Positions 8,399-17,150 of a stretch of 64,000 nucleotides of DNA are shown one piece after another. The position numbers and the translations under genes were made by a program. The notes beneath the pieces are model-generated. The model did no database searches, was not told the DNA's origin, and worked only from the letters and a program-made list of their open reading frames with translations. The stretch covers positions 1 to 64,000 of the forward strand of contig JAUIHS010000019.1 in assembly GCA_030432255.1 (NCBI GenBank), read 5' to 3'. Source of the DNA: Phycisphaerae bacterium (GTDB lineage: Bacteria; Planctomycetota; Phycisphaerae; Phycisphaerales; UBA1924). The stretch's first letter is position 1. Each line of letters opens with the position of its first letter.

Positions 8399-9691
8399 TC
8401 AGTCCGGTATTCTGAAGGCCACGTTCGAGGTCCCGGCGTTTCCGTGGCCGTCCCTGGCATAGACGAAGAGACGGTAGGCTCCCGGATTGGCGGGCGCGGT
8501 CACGGTGACCTTGCCGTCGGTGGTCGTCCGGGTCAGGGATTCGAGTTCGCGCGCGGCGGCCTCCGCATCGCCGCCCATCCGGTGATCTGTGGACTCCTCC
8601 CGGATGATCCAGGTGACTTCGAGCGCGTCACCATCCGGATCGGAGAGTTCGACGGTGGCGCCGAGTGGCTGGCCCGGTGCGACGTTGTCGACGGGTTGGC
8701 TCAGGCTGGGAATCGAGACAAGCGGAGCGCGGTTCGTTCGGTGCTTTCCGGTCCAGGTCTCGCAGAGCGCATCAACACTGGCAAGCGCTTCACCGCCGGG
8801 GAGCCACATGCCGTACCACGTTGCAGTGCGTTCCTGCTTCCAGCCCCAGAGGAATGCGAAGCCGCCGAGGCAGTTCGGGTCACCACTGATGGTCGTTGTC
8901 ATGCAGTTGCGGAGAAAGTCGGCCTTGTCGGCACTGGTCGGTTCGTACGGCGCACCCCAGGGTGTGGCTCCGGTCTCCCAATGGCCCGGCAGCCCGAACT
9001 CGGTGACGAGGTAGGGGCCTTCGTATCCCTGTGCAGCCAGGCGCTCCGGGAGCGATGCAATGCCACCATATGAGTTGATGCCAAGCAGGTCGACATCAGG
9101 GCACAGTTCCTTGAAGAGCCGCGCCTTGTCGTCACCGATCTCCGCGATCACGATCATCGTGGGATGATGCGGGTCGATCGCACGGACGCGGCGGGCGGCT
9201 TCATTCAGGTGCGGGAACACGGTCTCGACATCCGCACCGAGTTCCACTTCGTTACCGATCCCCCAGATCATGACCGCCGGATGGTCCTTGTGTCGCCGGA
9301 CAAAGGACTCCAGATCCGTCAACTGTTTCTCGACGAAGGCGGCGTCGCTGTAGTCGTATCCGTGGCGGGGATGCTCCAACCAGAAGCCGGCGCAGACGCG
9401 GATGCCGAGGCGGTGGGCGTGATCGAGGAAGGGGCGTTCGACGCCATCGGCGCCGATGCGAGTTTCATCGAGTTGGCCGGCGCCCCAGGTGCGGACAGCA
9501 TTGCCACCGATGGCGGCGAGTTCCTCGAATCGGTTGGCGCCGCCGACGCCCCGGATGTCGAAGCGCTCCTTGCCCTGCTGGAGCATGACGCCCTCGTCGG
9601 TCTTGATGACGGTAACCGCGCTGTCGGGCGGGGCCGCGCACGCCTGGAGTCCGATCAGCGTTCCGAGCCACATCCAGTCTGTGCATCTCAT
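8399..9691 (-). CDS. glycoside hydrolase-like lipoprotein (TIM barrel, GH2/GH5 clan type)
   Basis: The 430-residue product starts with a lipoprotein signal (lipobox LQAC, residues 15-18). The TIM barrel shows NAVRTWGAG near the start, VMIWGIGNEVELG with the expected acid/base glutamate, and YLVTEFGLPGHW with a plausible nucleophile glutamate. This is the arrangement of clan A retaining glycosidases such as GH2 catalytic domains. A C-terminal Ig-like segment (about 330-430) is likely a binding or spacer domain. Substrate is not predictable. GGGAG lies eight bases before the ATG. It probably sits on the outer side of a cell membrane. Confidence 0.82.
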   Translation of the reverse strand: MRCTDWMWLGTLIGLQACAAPPDSAVTVIKTDEGVMLQQGKERFDIRGVGGANRFEELAAIGGNAVRTWGAGQLDETRIGADGVERPFLDHAHRLGIRVCAGFWLEHPRHGYDYSDAAFVEKQLTDLESFVRRHKDHPAVMIWGIGNEVELGADVETVFPHLNEAARRVRAIDPHHPTMIVIAEIGDDKARLFKELCPDVDLLGINSYGGIASLPERLAAQGYEGPYLVTEFGLPGHWETGATPWGAPYEPTSADKADFLRNCMTTTISGDPNCLGGFAFLWGWKQERTATWYGMWLPGGEALASVDALCETWTGKHRTNRAPLVSIPSLSQPVDNVAPGQPLGATVELSDPDGDALEVTWIIREESTDHRMGGDAEAAARELESLTRTTTDGKVTVTAPANPGAYRLFVYARDGHGNAGTSNVAFRIPD

Positions 9692-9741
9692 TCCGGCGTC
9701 TCCCGTCCCCGGTCTGTAACTGATGCTGAAATGTTACACGA

Positions 9742-11967
9742 TCAGCCTGACGCGATGTGCGGTGATCTGGCGGCTTCGAAGCGATGCCGGCCCATCCACC
9801 AGAGCATGAGGCGATCGGCCTCATCGACCGAGAGTCCGAAGGCCTCATTCATGGCCGCCGCCATCTCCTGCAAATGGTGCTCGCGCGTGGCTCGATCGGT
9901 GGCCGCCTGGGCCGCTTCGAGCGCCCGTGCCGCCTCGGCCCAGCCAGGGCCCGGTGGGGGAAGCGGGATGGTGAGCGTCTGACTCGCGCTGAGTTTGATG
10001 GCGTCGGCATGCAGAGCGGTTCCGGAGTAGCGTCGGCTGGCGAAGGCGGTCGCGACGGGCGACGCCATGGCCGCTCCGAGTCGCCAGAGGTCTTCCGGGT
10101 GCTCCGCCGTCATTGTGATGAGCGGGAGGCTCGGAATGAACCGCCCGTTGGGGTCGACGAACACCTCCAGACCTCGTGTCTGTGTCGCAATGATGACTTT
10201 CGGCACCCGCCGCATCTCGATCCACTCATCCAGTTCACCTTCGCAGCGCATCCTCGCCCGATCGACTCGCGGCCGTTGCCAGGTCTCCTTCAGGATCCGC
10301 GTCGACCGGTTGCCCCATTCGGCAGTCGCAAGGTCGACAAGGCCTGAGGTCAGAATGGGCGGGAACGCATCGTCGTCGAGTTCGTCATCCGGATCATCCA
10401 CGAGGAAGCCACGCAGCCCGTAATACTGGTCGCGGAAGTCCGCGGTTGCGGCCGCTATGTCTCGGACTTCGGTTGTCGAATTGATCGTTATCTCGGGGAT
10501 GCCGAGCGCGGCAGCGGCCAGCGGTGCCCAGGTGCCGTCGCTGCGGAGTGTGTCCATGTCCAGCGAGATCGGTGTCAATTCCTCGAAGTGCTTGCGGCGA
10601 AACCGTCGCGTGCGTTGCTGCCGTGCACCATCGCGCTCGAGGAGTGGTGCGCAGGTGTAGACACTGGCGTCCTCGAAGACGCGCTCGTTGGCGACCCACA
10701 GGGCGCGGAGCGTTGTTCGGTTGAGCAGCTCGTGCCGCACGGCATGGGCATCGCGCGCCCCGAGCAGGGACTGGGGCTGGATCAGCATGATGCTGCCTCC
10801 GGAGCGCACGAGTTCGGACGACAGGAGCAGGAAGATTGCGGCGACATCGGTGTACGCGGAGAGGTGCGGCGCATATCGAGAGCGGAGGAACGCGGCTTCC
10901 TGGCGGGACGACACGGTCGTCAGTTCGAGTTGGTTCAGGAAGGGAGGATTGCCGATGACGAGATCAAATCCACCGGCAGCCATGACATCGTCGAACTCGT
11001 GGTTCCAGTGGAACACATGCCGCGAGACGCGGATTCGTTCGATCTCGCTCTGAAGTCTCGGACCAATGTCCGAGCCGGAAATCAGGGCGAGCAGCGTGTC
11101 GTAGGTGATGACGGGTGCAGTGCTGTCCTCGATGGCCTGGAAGAACGCGGCACACCAGGCATCGCATACCGATCGACAACGATCCGTGTTCGCCTCAAGT
11201 GGTGGAAGCGGAGCCCGCGACTTGCGGTTGGTTGCGCGAACTCGATTCGCGACCGAGCGGAGTTCCCGTGTTGGGGCGTTGAACGCGGCATCCGGGATGC
11301 CCTGTCGTGCCTGCTCGTTGCCAACATTCAGAAGCGCATCGCCACAGCGGATGTGCTTCCTGAGCACGCCGTCTGCCAGACGGATGTCTCCGGCGAGGTG
11401 AGCGAGCGTGATGCGGCAGAGTTCGGCGGTCACCGGATTCAGATCGACGCCCCTGAGACAGCACGTCACGACATCACGCAGCGCGTGCTCATCTGTGCCG
11501 CGAGTGCGTGCGAGCGTCTCGGCGATGCGGCGTGCGGCGGCGGCGAGAAAGTGTCCCGCGCCGGCGGATGGATCGCAGATGCGCAGGTCAAGGAGTTGTC
11601 CCGCCGCGTTCTCGATCAGCGGGTCGAGGGCGAGGTCGAGCATGGACTCGATGACGACCTCCGGCGTGAAGTACGCGCCGGAACTCTTGCGGCGTGAGTC
11701 CTTGCCGGGGGTCAATGCAATCTGCCCTGAATCCTTGCGTGTCGGCGTCAACTGGAGCAGTCGCTCGTAGCAGGATGCGATGGCAAGTGATTGCTCAGCC
11801 GAAACGGCACGGCGCGCACGCTCGAGGATGATGTGCTGAACGGCCTCGTGGTAGGCGCCCTGGATCGAGGGGCGGTCGTGTTGCAGTTGATGCGTCTCGG
11901 CGAGGACGGTATCGCGGATGTCCGACATCAGGTCGAGGCTGTCGGGGATGGAACGGTTCTCGGCCAT
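9742..11967 (-). CDS. adenine-specific DNA methyltransferase (Eco57I/N6-MTase type), solitary
   Basis: The 741-residue product contains SSGAYFTPEVVIESML, the AdoMet motif DPSAGAGHFLAAAA and the catalytic NPPF motif (LVIGNPPFLNQLEL), the combination seen in Eco57I-like and type I/BREX N6-adenine methylases. The N-terminal 110 residues are helical and show no PD-ExK nuclease motif. The C-terminal part (SPVATAFASRRYSGTALHAD onward) looks like a target-recognition region. No restriction gene, helicase or specificity subunit is adjacent. Its ATG lies three bases after the stop of the aminotransferase-like gene, so it appears to be the last gene of a metabolic operon, which is unusual. Confidence 0.85.
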   Translation of the reverse strand: MAENRSIPDSLDLMSDIRDTVLAETHQLQHDRPSIQGAYHEAVQHIILERARRAVSAEQSLAIASCYERLLQLTPTRKDSGQIALTPGKDSRRKSSGAYFTPEVVIESMLDLALDPLIENAAGQLLDLRICDPSAGAGHFLAAAARRIAETLARTRGTDEHALRDVVTCCLRGVDLNPVTAELCRITLAHLAGDIRLADGVLRKHIRCGDALLNVGNEQARQGIPDAAFNAPTRELRSVANRVRATNRKSRAPLPPLEANTDRCRSVCDAWCAAFFQAIEDSTAPVITYDTLLALISGSDIGPRLQSEIERIRVSRHVFHWNHEFDDVMAAGGFDLVIGNPPFLNQLELTTVSSRQEAAFLRSRYAPHLSAYTDVAAIFLLLSSELVRSGGSIMLIQPQSLLGARDAHAVRHELLNRTTLRALWVANERVFEDASVYTCAPLLERDGARQQRTRRFRRKHFEELTPISLDMDTLRSDGTWAPLAAAALGIPEITINSTTEVRDIAAATADFRDQYYGLRGFLVDDPDDELDDDAFPPILTSGLVDLATAEWGNRSTRILKETWQRPRVDRARMRCEGELDEWIEMRRVPKVIIATQTRGLEVFVDPNGRFIPSLPLITMTAEHPEDLWRLGAAMASPVATAFASRRYSGTALHADAIKLSASQTLTIPLPPPGPGWAEAARALEAAQAATDRATREHHLQEMAAAMNEAFGLSVDEADRLMLWWMGRHRFEAARSPHIASG

Positions 11968-11970
11968 GAC

Positions 11971-12867
11971 TCAGACGACTTCCCCCTCCACGCGCGTGAG
12001 TTGGCGAAATTGTGCGGCAATGCGCATCGTCATGGCGCCAGCCGCGGCTGCTCCGACGGGCTGTCCATCGAGTTCGATCACCGGGATGATCTCGCCCATC
12101 GTACCCGTGCAGAAGACTTCGGGAGCGGCACGAATCTCTTCGGGCGACACGTCACGTACCTCGTGCGGGATGTCGTGTGTGCGACAGATCTCGAGGACGG
12201 TATCGCGGGTGATGCCTTCCGGGCAGGCACAGGTTGTGGAGGTGGTGACAACGCCATCGAGGACGATGAAGACATGCGTGGCGTTGGTTTCTGCGAGGAA
12301 GCCGCGGGTGTCCAGCATGAGTGCATCATCCACACCGGCGGCGTTGGCCTCGATCTTGGCGAGGATGGACGTCAACTGGTTGCAGGAGTGGATGCGCTGG
12401 TCCAGCACGTTGGTGGGGGGTCTGCGCAGAGACGATGTGATGAGTCGAACGCCGCTGTTGTCGTAGACCGGTGGCTTGTGCTCGGCGAGGATGAAGAGCG
12501 AATGACCGGCGTTGTTGATACGCGGATCGAGGCCCGAGGTGTACTTGATGCCCCGGCTGAGCGTCAGCCTGATGTGCACGCCGTCGGTCATGGCATTGGC
12601 TTCGAGCGTGCGGCGGAGTTCGTGGCGGATCCCATCGTCAGTTGGGATCGATGCATATGAGAGTGCGGCTGCGGAGCGACGAAGCCGGTCGAGGTGCGCC
12701 TGGAGTCGGAAGACACGCCCGTTGTACAGGCGCAGTCCCTCCCAGACCGCATCGCCGTTCTGCACCGAGGAGTCGAAGGGACTGACGCCGGCCTCGTCGC
12801 GATGGACGAGTCGGCCGTTGATGTTGACGATGAGGTCGGCGTTCTCAGGTCTGTACGTCTGGAGCAT
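11971..12867 (-). CDS. class IV aminotransferase-like protein lacking the PLP lysine
   Basis: The 298-residue product has the fold-type IV architecture of branched-chain and D-amino acid aminotransferases: SPFDSSVQNGDAVWEGLRLY, then ILAKIEANAAGVDDALMLD, GFLAETNATHVFIV and a C-terminal FCTGTMGEIIPV. In these enzymes the Schiff-base lysine lies in a segment like IKSLN. Here the aligned segment is IHSCN, with histidine 160 (codon 12388-12390) in the lysine position. It may therefore be non-catalytic or use another chemistry. It starts three bases after the sulfotransferase-like gene and is followed three bases later by the DNA methylase. Annotating it as IlvE would be misleading. Confidence 0.85.
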   Translation of the reverse strand: MLQTYRPENADLIVNINGRLVHRDEAGVSPFDSSVQNGDAVWEGLRLYNGRVFRLQAHLDRLRRSAAALSYASIPTDDGIRHELRRTLEANAMTDGVHIRLTLSRGIKYTSGLDPRINNAGHSLFILAEHKPPVYDNSGVRLITSSLRRPPTNVLDQRIHSCNQLTSILAKIEANAAGVDDALMLDTRGFLAETNATHVFIVLDGVVTTSTTCACPEGITRDTVLEICRTHDIPHEVRDVSPEEIRAAPEVFCTGTMGEIIPVIELDGQPVGAAAAGAMTMRIAAQFRQLTRVEGEVV

Positions 12868-12870
12868 CTC

Positions 12871-13617
12871 TCAGTCCACGGTGAGGCGGTGAGCGTGCAG
12901 GTGATCATAGAGCGGCAGGCAGGCGGCGAGCAGGTCTGACAGGTGATCGGGAACGGTCTGCGGCCGCGGCGTGAAGGGCGCAAAGCCGGTAGATGCCTCG
13001 ACGTTGGCATACCAGTGTCGCGCCCACACGCCATCGGTCGTGCGTGGGCCCGGCTCCCAGGAGAGCATGGTGGGGTCCCACGGGATGTGCAGGAGGTCGC
13101 ACAGACGCTCGAGCATGACGCCCGGATCAATGAGCACATCGCGGGCATCGAGCACGACCGGAACGCGCCCGGTTCGGTCTCGGAGTCGGTCGAAGAGTTC
13201 GACCTGCTGCGGGAGACCGGTCTCGTCGACGGTGATGTCGGGAAGGACCCGCGTCAGTGATGTGAGCATTTCGGCGGGAGAGCGGATGAGGAAGACGCTC
13301 GTGAGCGCATCGATCCAGTCCCGCGGCATGTCCGGCAGGAGGTGATGCGCCATGTGCTTCTGGTAGTAGATGCGGGTGCCGGCATCAACAGGGCCGGTCA
13401 GGTCTGCGATCACCCGGTCGAGGCTGGTCTCATGATGCGACAGGATGTCATCGCGGCCGGGGTGCTCATGGCCGGTGCGGTCCAGATAGACAGCGTAAAG
13501 GGGCTCATCACAGACGACCGTGTCGGGTCGCGCACCCCAGGAGCGCATCATCGCTGTTGAGATATTGCGTGGTCCCGACCACATCGCGATTCGAGAGATG
13601 TCGGACGTCGAGTTCAT
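12871..13617 (-). CDS. sulfotransferase-like P-loop protein
   Basis: The 248-residue product opens with a P-loop-like motif AMWSGPRNISTAMMRSW (residues 11-27), comparable to the 5'-phosphosulfate loop of PAPS sulfotransferases. A downstream FLIRSPAEMLTSL resembles the 3'-phosphate-binding strand and helix. Related bacterial proteins are often encoded beside class IV aminotransferase-like genes, as here. The start overlaps the stop of the upstream oxidoreductase by four bases (ATGA) and the next gene starts after three bases. The acceptor is unknown; true PAPS use is inferred from fold only. Confidence 0.78.
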   Translation of the reverse strand: MNSTSDISRIAMWSGPRNISTAMMRSWGARPDTVVCDEPLYAVYLDRTGHEHPGRDDILSHHETSLDRVIADLTGPVDAGTRIYYQKHMAHHLLPDMPRDWIDALTSVFLIRSPAEMLTSLTRVLPDITVDETGLPQQVELFDRLRDRTGRVPVVLDARDVLIDPGVMLERLCDLLHIPWDPTMLSWEPGPRTTDGVWARHWYANVEASTGFAPFTPRPQTVPDHLSDLLAACLPLYDHLHAHRLTVD

Positions 13618-14915
13618 CTCAGGGGCGTGCGACCGGGGATGGCGACAGGTCTGACATCAAGAGAACCGAAGGCGTATGCGGACGGGGAGAGGTCGAGTTC
13701 CGAAGACATCGCCCGATTCCAGTCCACGACCTGCCCCGTGTATGTGGCCATCCGTCCCATGATGGCGGTGAGCGTGGACTCCGCGATCCGCTGGCCTTCA
13801 TTGAGATAGGTCCCGCCGCGAATGGAGTCATGCAGATGCCGATGCTCTTCGACGTATGGGTTGGGATTCCGGTCCGACCATGTCCATGGGTTGCGTCCTT
13901 CGATGACGGCGTACCCGGGTCGGAGAGTGGCGCGTCCTTCGGTTCCGTGGATGACCTCCTCCACGCGCGATGGGCACCCATCCTGCTGTCGGCACATGGA
14001 CATCAGGAAGGTCCCGTCTTCGTACTCGTACTCGATGGCGTGGTGATCGAAGATGTTGCCGTAGACGTCGGCGGTCCGGGCCTGGCGTCCGCCGAGACCG
14101 AGGGCGCGCACGGGGTGGTCCCCGATGACCCAGTTCACGACGTCGAGGTTGTGGACGTGCTGTTCGACGAGATGGTCGCCACTGAGCCAGGTGAAGTACA
14201 GCCAGTTGCGAAGCTGCCACTCCATGTCGGTCCACTCGGGCTGCGGATCCTTCTTCCAGAGTCCGCCCTGGTTCCAGTAGCAGCGGGCCGCGACAACTCG
14301 CCCGATGGCGCCGTCGTGCAGTCGCCTGATGGCCTCGCGATAGGAAGCCTCGTGCCGACGCTGCGTGCCGGCCACGACACTCAGCCGCTGGCTCCGGGCG
14401 CGCTTCGCGGCGTCGATCACCGTGCGAATACCGGCGGGATCAACGGCAACGGGCTTCTCCATGAAGACGTGCTTGCCGGCGTTGATTGCCGCATCGAAGT
14501 GCATGGGACGGAACTGAGGGGGCGTCGCGAGTATGACGACATCCACATCGGCATCGCGGAGCAGTTGCTTGTAGGCGTCGAACCCGACGTAGCAGTGCGC
14601 TTCGGAGACCCGGCAGCGATCGCCGACCGTCGCGAGATGGCCGCGTGATGATTCCACCCGGTCGGTGAAGACGTCCGCCAGTGCCACGACCCGGGCATCC
14701 TCCGAAGCTTCGACGGCATTGACCGCGGCACCTGTGCCCCGTCCGCCGCATCCGATCACGCCAATGTTGAGCGTGTCGCGGCGTCGAGTTGTCCGCGCGA
14801 TGAGGGGCGCGGCGAGTGATGCCGCGGCGATGGACGCCGACGTATTCTGCACGAACGTGCGTCGGTTGATACCGGTCTGATGATGTTGATTGGTGTCAGT
14901 CATTGGGTGATCCAT
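13614..14915 (-). CDS. Gfo/Idh/MocA family oxidoreductase with Tat signal (copy 1)
   Basis: The 433-residue product starts with a twin-arginine signal (NRRTFVQNTSASIAAASLAA) and then a Rossmann NAD(P) site, NIGVIGCGGRGTGAA. GKHVFMEKPVAVDPAG gives the EKP motif of the family, and LSGDHLVEQHVHNLDVVNWV matches planctomycete members. Such proteins oxidise or epimerise sugars and are often exported pre-folded. The ATG at 14915 overlaps the TGA of the upstream TIM-barrel gene by one base (TGATG); a second ATG at 14903 is possible. It resembles the gene at 15834..17123, so the two are diverged paralogues flanking an isomerase-like gene. Confidence 0.9.
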   Translation of the reverse strand: MDHPMTDTNQHHQTGINRRTFVQNTSASIAAASLAAPLIARTTRRRDTLNIGVIGCGGRGTGAAVNAVEASEDARVVALADVFTDRVESSRGHLATVGDRCRVSEAHCYVGFDAYKQLLRDADVDVVILATPPQFRPMHFDAAINAGKHVFMEKPVAVDPAGIRTVIDAAKRARSQRLSVVAGTQRRHEASYREAIRRLHDGAIGRVVAARCYWNQGGLWKKDPQPEWTDMEWQLRNWLYFTWLSGDHLVEQHVHNLDVVNWVIGDHPVRALGLGGRQARTADVYGNIFDHHAIEYEYEDGTFLMSMCRQQDGCPSRVEEVIHGTEGRATLRPGYAVIEGRNPWTWSDRNPNPYVEEHRHLHDSIRGGTYLNEGQRIAESTLTAIMGRMATYTGQVVDWNRAMSSELDLSPSAYAFGSLDVRPVAIPGRTPLR

Positions 14916-15826
14916 CAAGAGGCGAAGATTCGATCCATTCTCTCTGCGATGTTCTTGAGGCGCTGTTCGTCGCCACCGCCAACTTCAGCGGTGGCCCAAC
15001 CCTTGAAGCCGATATCGCGCAGGGCGGTCATGACGCGATCCCATCCACAGTCGCCCTCGAGCAGCGGCACGCTGAATCCCTTCCAGAGCCCTTCATCGTT
15101 GCGCTTGCTCCGGGAGAATTCCTTGATGTCCAGTTTGCCGATGCGACTGCCGAGGATCCGGATCCACTGCTCGGGCCACCCGTAATTCACGATGTTGCCG
15201 ACGTCGAAGTACCAGCCCATCGCGTCGCTGTCGAATTCGTCGATGTAGCGGGCTGCCTCCAGAGGGCTCAGCAGGAAGTTGTTCCAGACGTTTTCGATGA
15301 GGATGGAGATCTCGTGATCCTCGGCGAGCGGGAGCACCTTGCGGATCTCGGCCTGAGAACGCTCGTATGCCGCGTCGTATGGCGTATTCTGATCAACGAT
15401 CGCCGGAACGAGCAGGACCGAGGTGGCGCCGTAGGCCGCGGCGTCGCGAATGGCGGTCTCAAGTCCGTTGACCCCTTCCGCCCTGACCGCGGGATCGGCG
15501 TGCGAAAGTGGGCGGTGCCAGTGCACCGAATTCACGACGCCGTGGATGGGGATACCTGAGTTATCGCGGGCGCGGAGGACCTCGTCCCGATCGAAGTTGT
15601 TGGGGCTGTCGAGTTCCACACCGTCGAAGCCGAGTCGCTTGATGAGTCGGAAGCGTTCGAGCATGGAGCCTGGCGCCTGGATCATCCCGTACTTGACGGC
15701 CTTGCGGATGGGGGGCGGCGATGTGTTCATGGCATTCAGGACACTTCCGGAGAGGAGAGTGGACGCGGCGACGCAGGTTGTTGTGGTGCGCACGAAGTCG
15801 CGGCGGCTCATGTCGTCGTTCGGCAT
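14915..15826 (-). CDS. sugar phosphate isomerase/epimerase family protein (xylose isomerase-like TIM barrel), Tat signal
   Basis: The 303-residue product has a Tat-type leader (MSRRDFVRTTTTCVAASTLL) and an AP-endonuclease-2-like TIM barrel. Metal-site elements include LIENVWNNFLLSP (glutamate), MGWYFDVGNIVNYG (aspartate), IGKLDIKEFSR and a final WATAEVGGGDEQRL. A longer open frame runs to 16168 but overlaps the upstream gene; the ATG at 15826 gives a clean leader and leaves a seven-base gap. Sandwiched between two Gfo/Idh/MocA genes, it probably acts on the same sugar or keto-sugar in the cell envelope (inference). Confidence 0.88.
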   Translation of the reverse strand: MPNDDMSRRDFVRTTTTCVAASTLLSGSVLNAMNTSPPPIRKAVKYGMIQAPGSMLERFRLIKRLGFDGVELDSPNNFDRDEVLRARDNSGIPIHGVVNSVHWHRPLSHADPAVRAEGVNGLETAIRDAAAYGATSVLLVPAIVDQNTPYDAAYERSQAEIRKVLPLAEDHEISILIENVWNNFLLSPLEAARYIDEFDSDAMGWYFDVGNIVNYGWPEQWIRILGSRIGKLDIKEFSRSKRNDEGLWKGFSVPLLEGDCGWDRVMTALRDIGFKGWATAEVGGGDEQRLKNIAERMDRIFAS

Positions 15827-15833
15827 GTGAGAC

Positions 15834-17123
15834 TCACTTGAAGGGTGTGAAGCCGGGGCGGGGTGGGGTGATGGGTGGAAGGTCGCCGAACGCATAGGAC
15901 TCGGGCGACAGGCTCTCCTGCGAATTGATCGCTTCCTCCCAGGAAATCGTCCGGCCGGTGTAGGCCGCCATGCGGCCGGCGATGGCGAGCATGGTCGAGT
16001 CGGCCATCCACTGCCCGTCGTTGATGGGCTTGCCGCTCCGGATCGATGCGAAGAGTTCATCGTGCTCGACCTGGTACATGTTGGTTCGCGCGCCGTCGTA
16101 CGTCCAGGTCTCCCGCCCCGTGATGGTATGGGTGGGACCCCAGCCGTTGACATAGCAGACGCCGTCACTCCCCATGATGTAGTCCGTGTTGTCGTTGGAT
16201 GAATTGGGTTGCTGGCGGCAGGTCAGGAAGCAGCGGGCGCCGTCGTCATACTCGTAGATGACACTGAAATGATCGAAGACGTCACCGGATGCTTCACCTT
16301 CGCGTACGCCGCGGCCACCGAGCGCCGTCACCTTCGACGGCATGGTTCCCTGCATGGCCCAGTTGATCTTGTCGATGCTGTGGCATGCCTGCTCGACGAT
16401 GTGATCACCGCTGAGCCAGATCATGTGTTTCCAGTTGCGAAGTTGCCACTCCATGTCACTCCAGCCGGGCTGGCGCGGCACCTGTGCGAGCGGTGATGTG
16501 TGGTACGTCACGTGCATCGATCGGATGGTTCCGATGGCGCCCTCGTGGATGCGCCTGTACGTGGCGCGTTCCGGCGCGTTGTAGCGCCAGCAGAAGCCTG
16601 AGACGAGCGACGTACCGTTGTTCTTCGCGCGACGGGCGGACTCCAGCACGGAGCGGTAGCCCGGCGCATCAACGGCCATGGGCTTCTCGCAGAAGACGTG
16701 CTTCCCCGCGCGGGTGGCGGCCTCCAACTGCATGGGGCGGAAGTGCGGAGGTGTGGCGAGCAGGACGACGTCCACGTCGCTCTCGACCAGCGCCTTGTAG
16801 CCGTCTACGCCGGCGAACATGCGCGAGCGATCGACAGCGATGCGGTCACCGAAGCCGTCAGTCAACTGGTTGCAGGCGGTCGACATCCGTTCCGGGAAGG
16901 CGTCCGCAATCGCATGGAGGACGACGTTCTCGTCGGCAGTCAGAGCCTGGGCGGCAGCGCCGGTGCCCCGGCCGCCGCACCCGACAAGTCCGACATGCAG
17001 GGTGTCGTCTCGCTGCCCCCGCAGCCGTCCCAGTGCGGGTGCAGTCAGTGCACCGGCGGACATGATCGCGGCGGACGTTCGCACGAATCCGCGCCTGGAC
17101 AACTGGTGCTCGTATTCGGTCAT
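15834..17123 (-). CDS. Gfo/Idh/MocA family oxidoreductase with Tat signal (copy 2)
   Basis: The 429-residue product has a twin-arginine leader (LSRRGFVRTSAAIMSAGALT), the nucleotide site HVGLVGCGGRGTGAAA and the family motif GKHVFCEKPMAVDAPG. LSGDHIVEQACHSIDKINW matches its paralogue at 13614..14915. The start is well fixed by AGGAGG nine bases before the ATG at 17123. It lies 27 bases downstream of the FGE-like lipoprotein gene and seven bases upstream of the TIM-barrel gene, consistent with co-transcription. Confidence 0.92.
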   Translation of the reverse strand: MTEYEHQLSRRGFVRTSAAIMSAGALTAPALGRLRGQRDDTLHVGLVGCGGRGTGAAAQALTADENVVLHAIADAFPERMSTACNQLTDGFGDRIAVDRSRMFAGVDGYKALVESDVDVVLLATPPHFRPMQLEAATRAGKHVFCEKPMAVDAPGYRSVLESARRAKNNGTSLVSGFCWRYNAPERATYRRIHEGAIGTIRSMHVTYHTSPLAQVPRQPGWSDMEWQLRNWKHMIWLSGDHIVEQACHSIDKINWAMQGTMPSKVTALGGRGVREGEASGDVFDHFSVIYEYDDGARCFLTCRQQPNSSNDNTDYIMGSDGVCYVNGWGPTHTITGRETWTYDGARTNMYQVEHDELFASIRSGKPINDGQWMADSTMLAIAGRMAAYTGRTISWEEAINSQESLSPESYAFGDLPPITPPRPGFTPFK

Positions 17124-17150
17124 TCGAATTCATCCTCCTCCCGAACCGGT

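Noticed and set aside
11971..12867. Calling this gene ilvE
   Set aside because: The Schiff-base lysine position holds histidine, so branched-chain aminotransferase activity is not supported.
15827..16168. N-terminal extension of the TIM-barrel gene
   Set aside because: It overlaps the well-supported upstream oxidoreductase, is serine/proline/arginine-rich, and the Tat leader begins at 15826.
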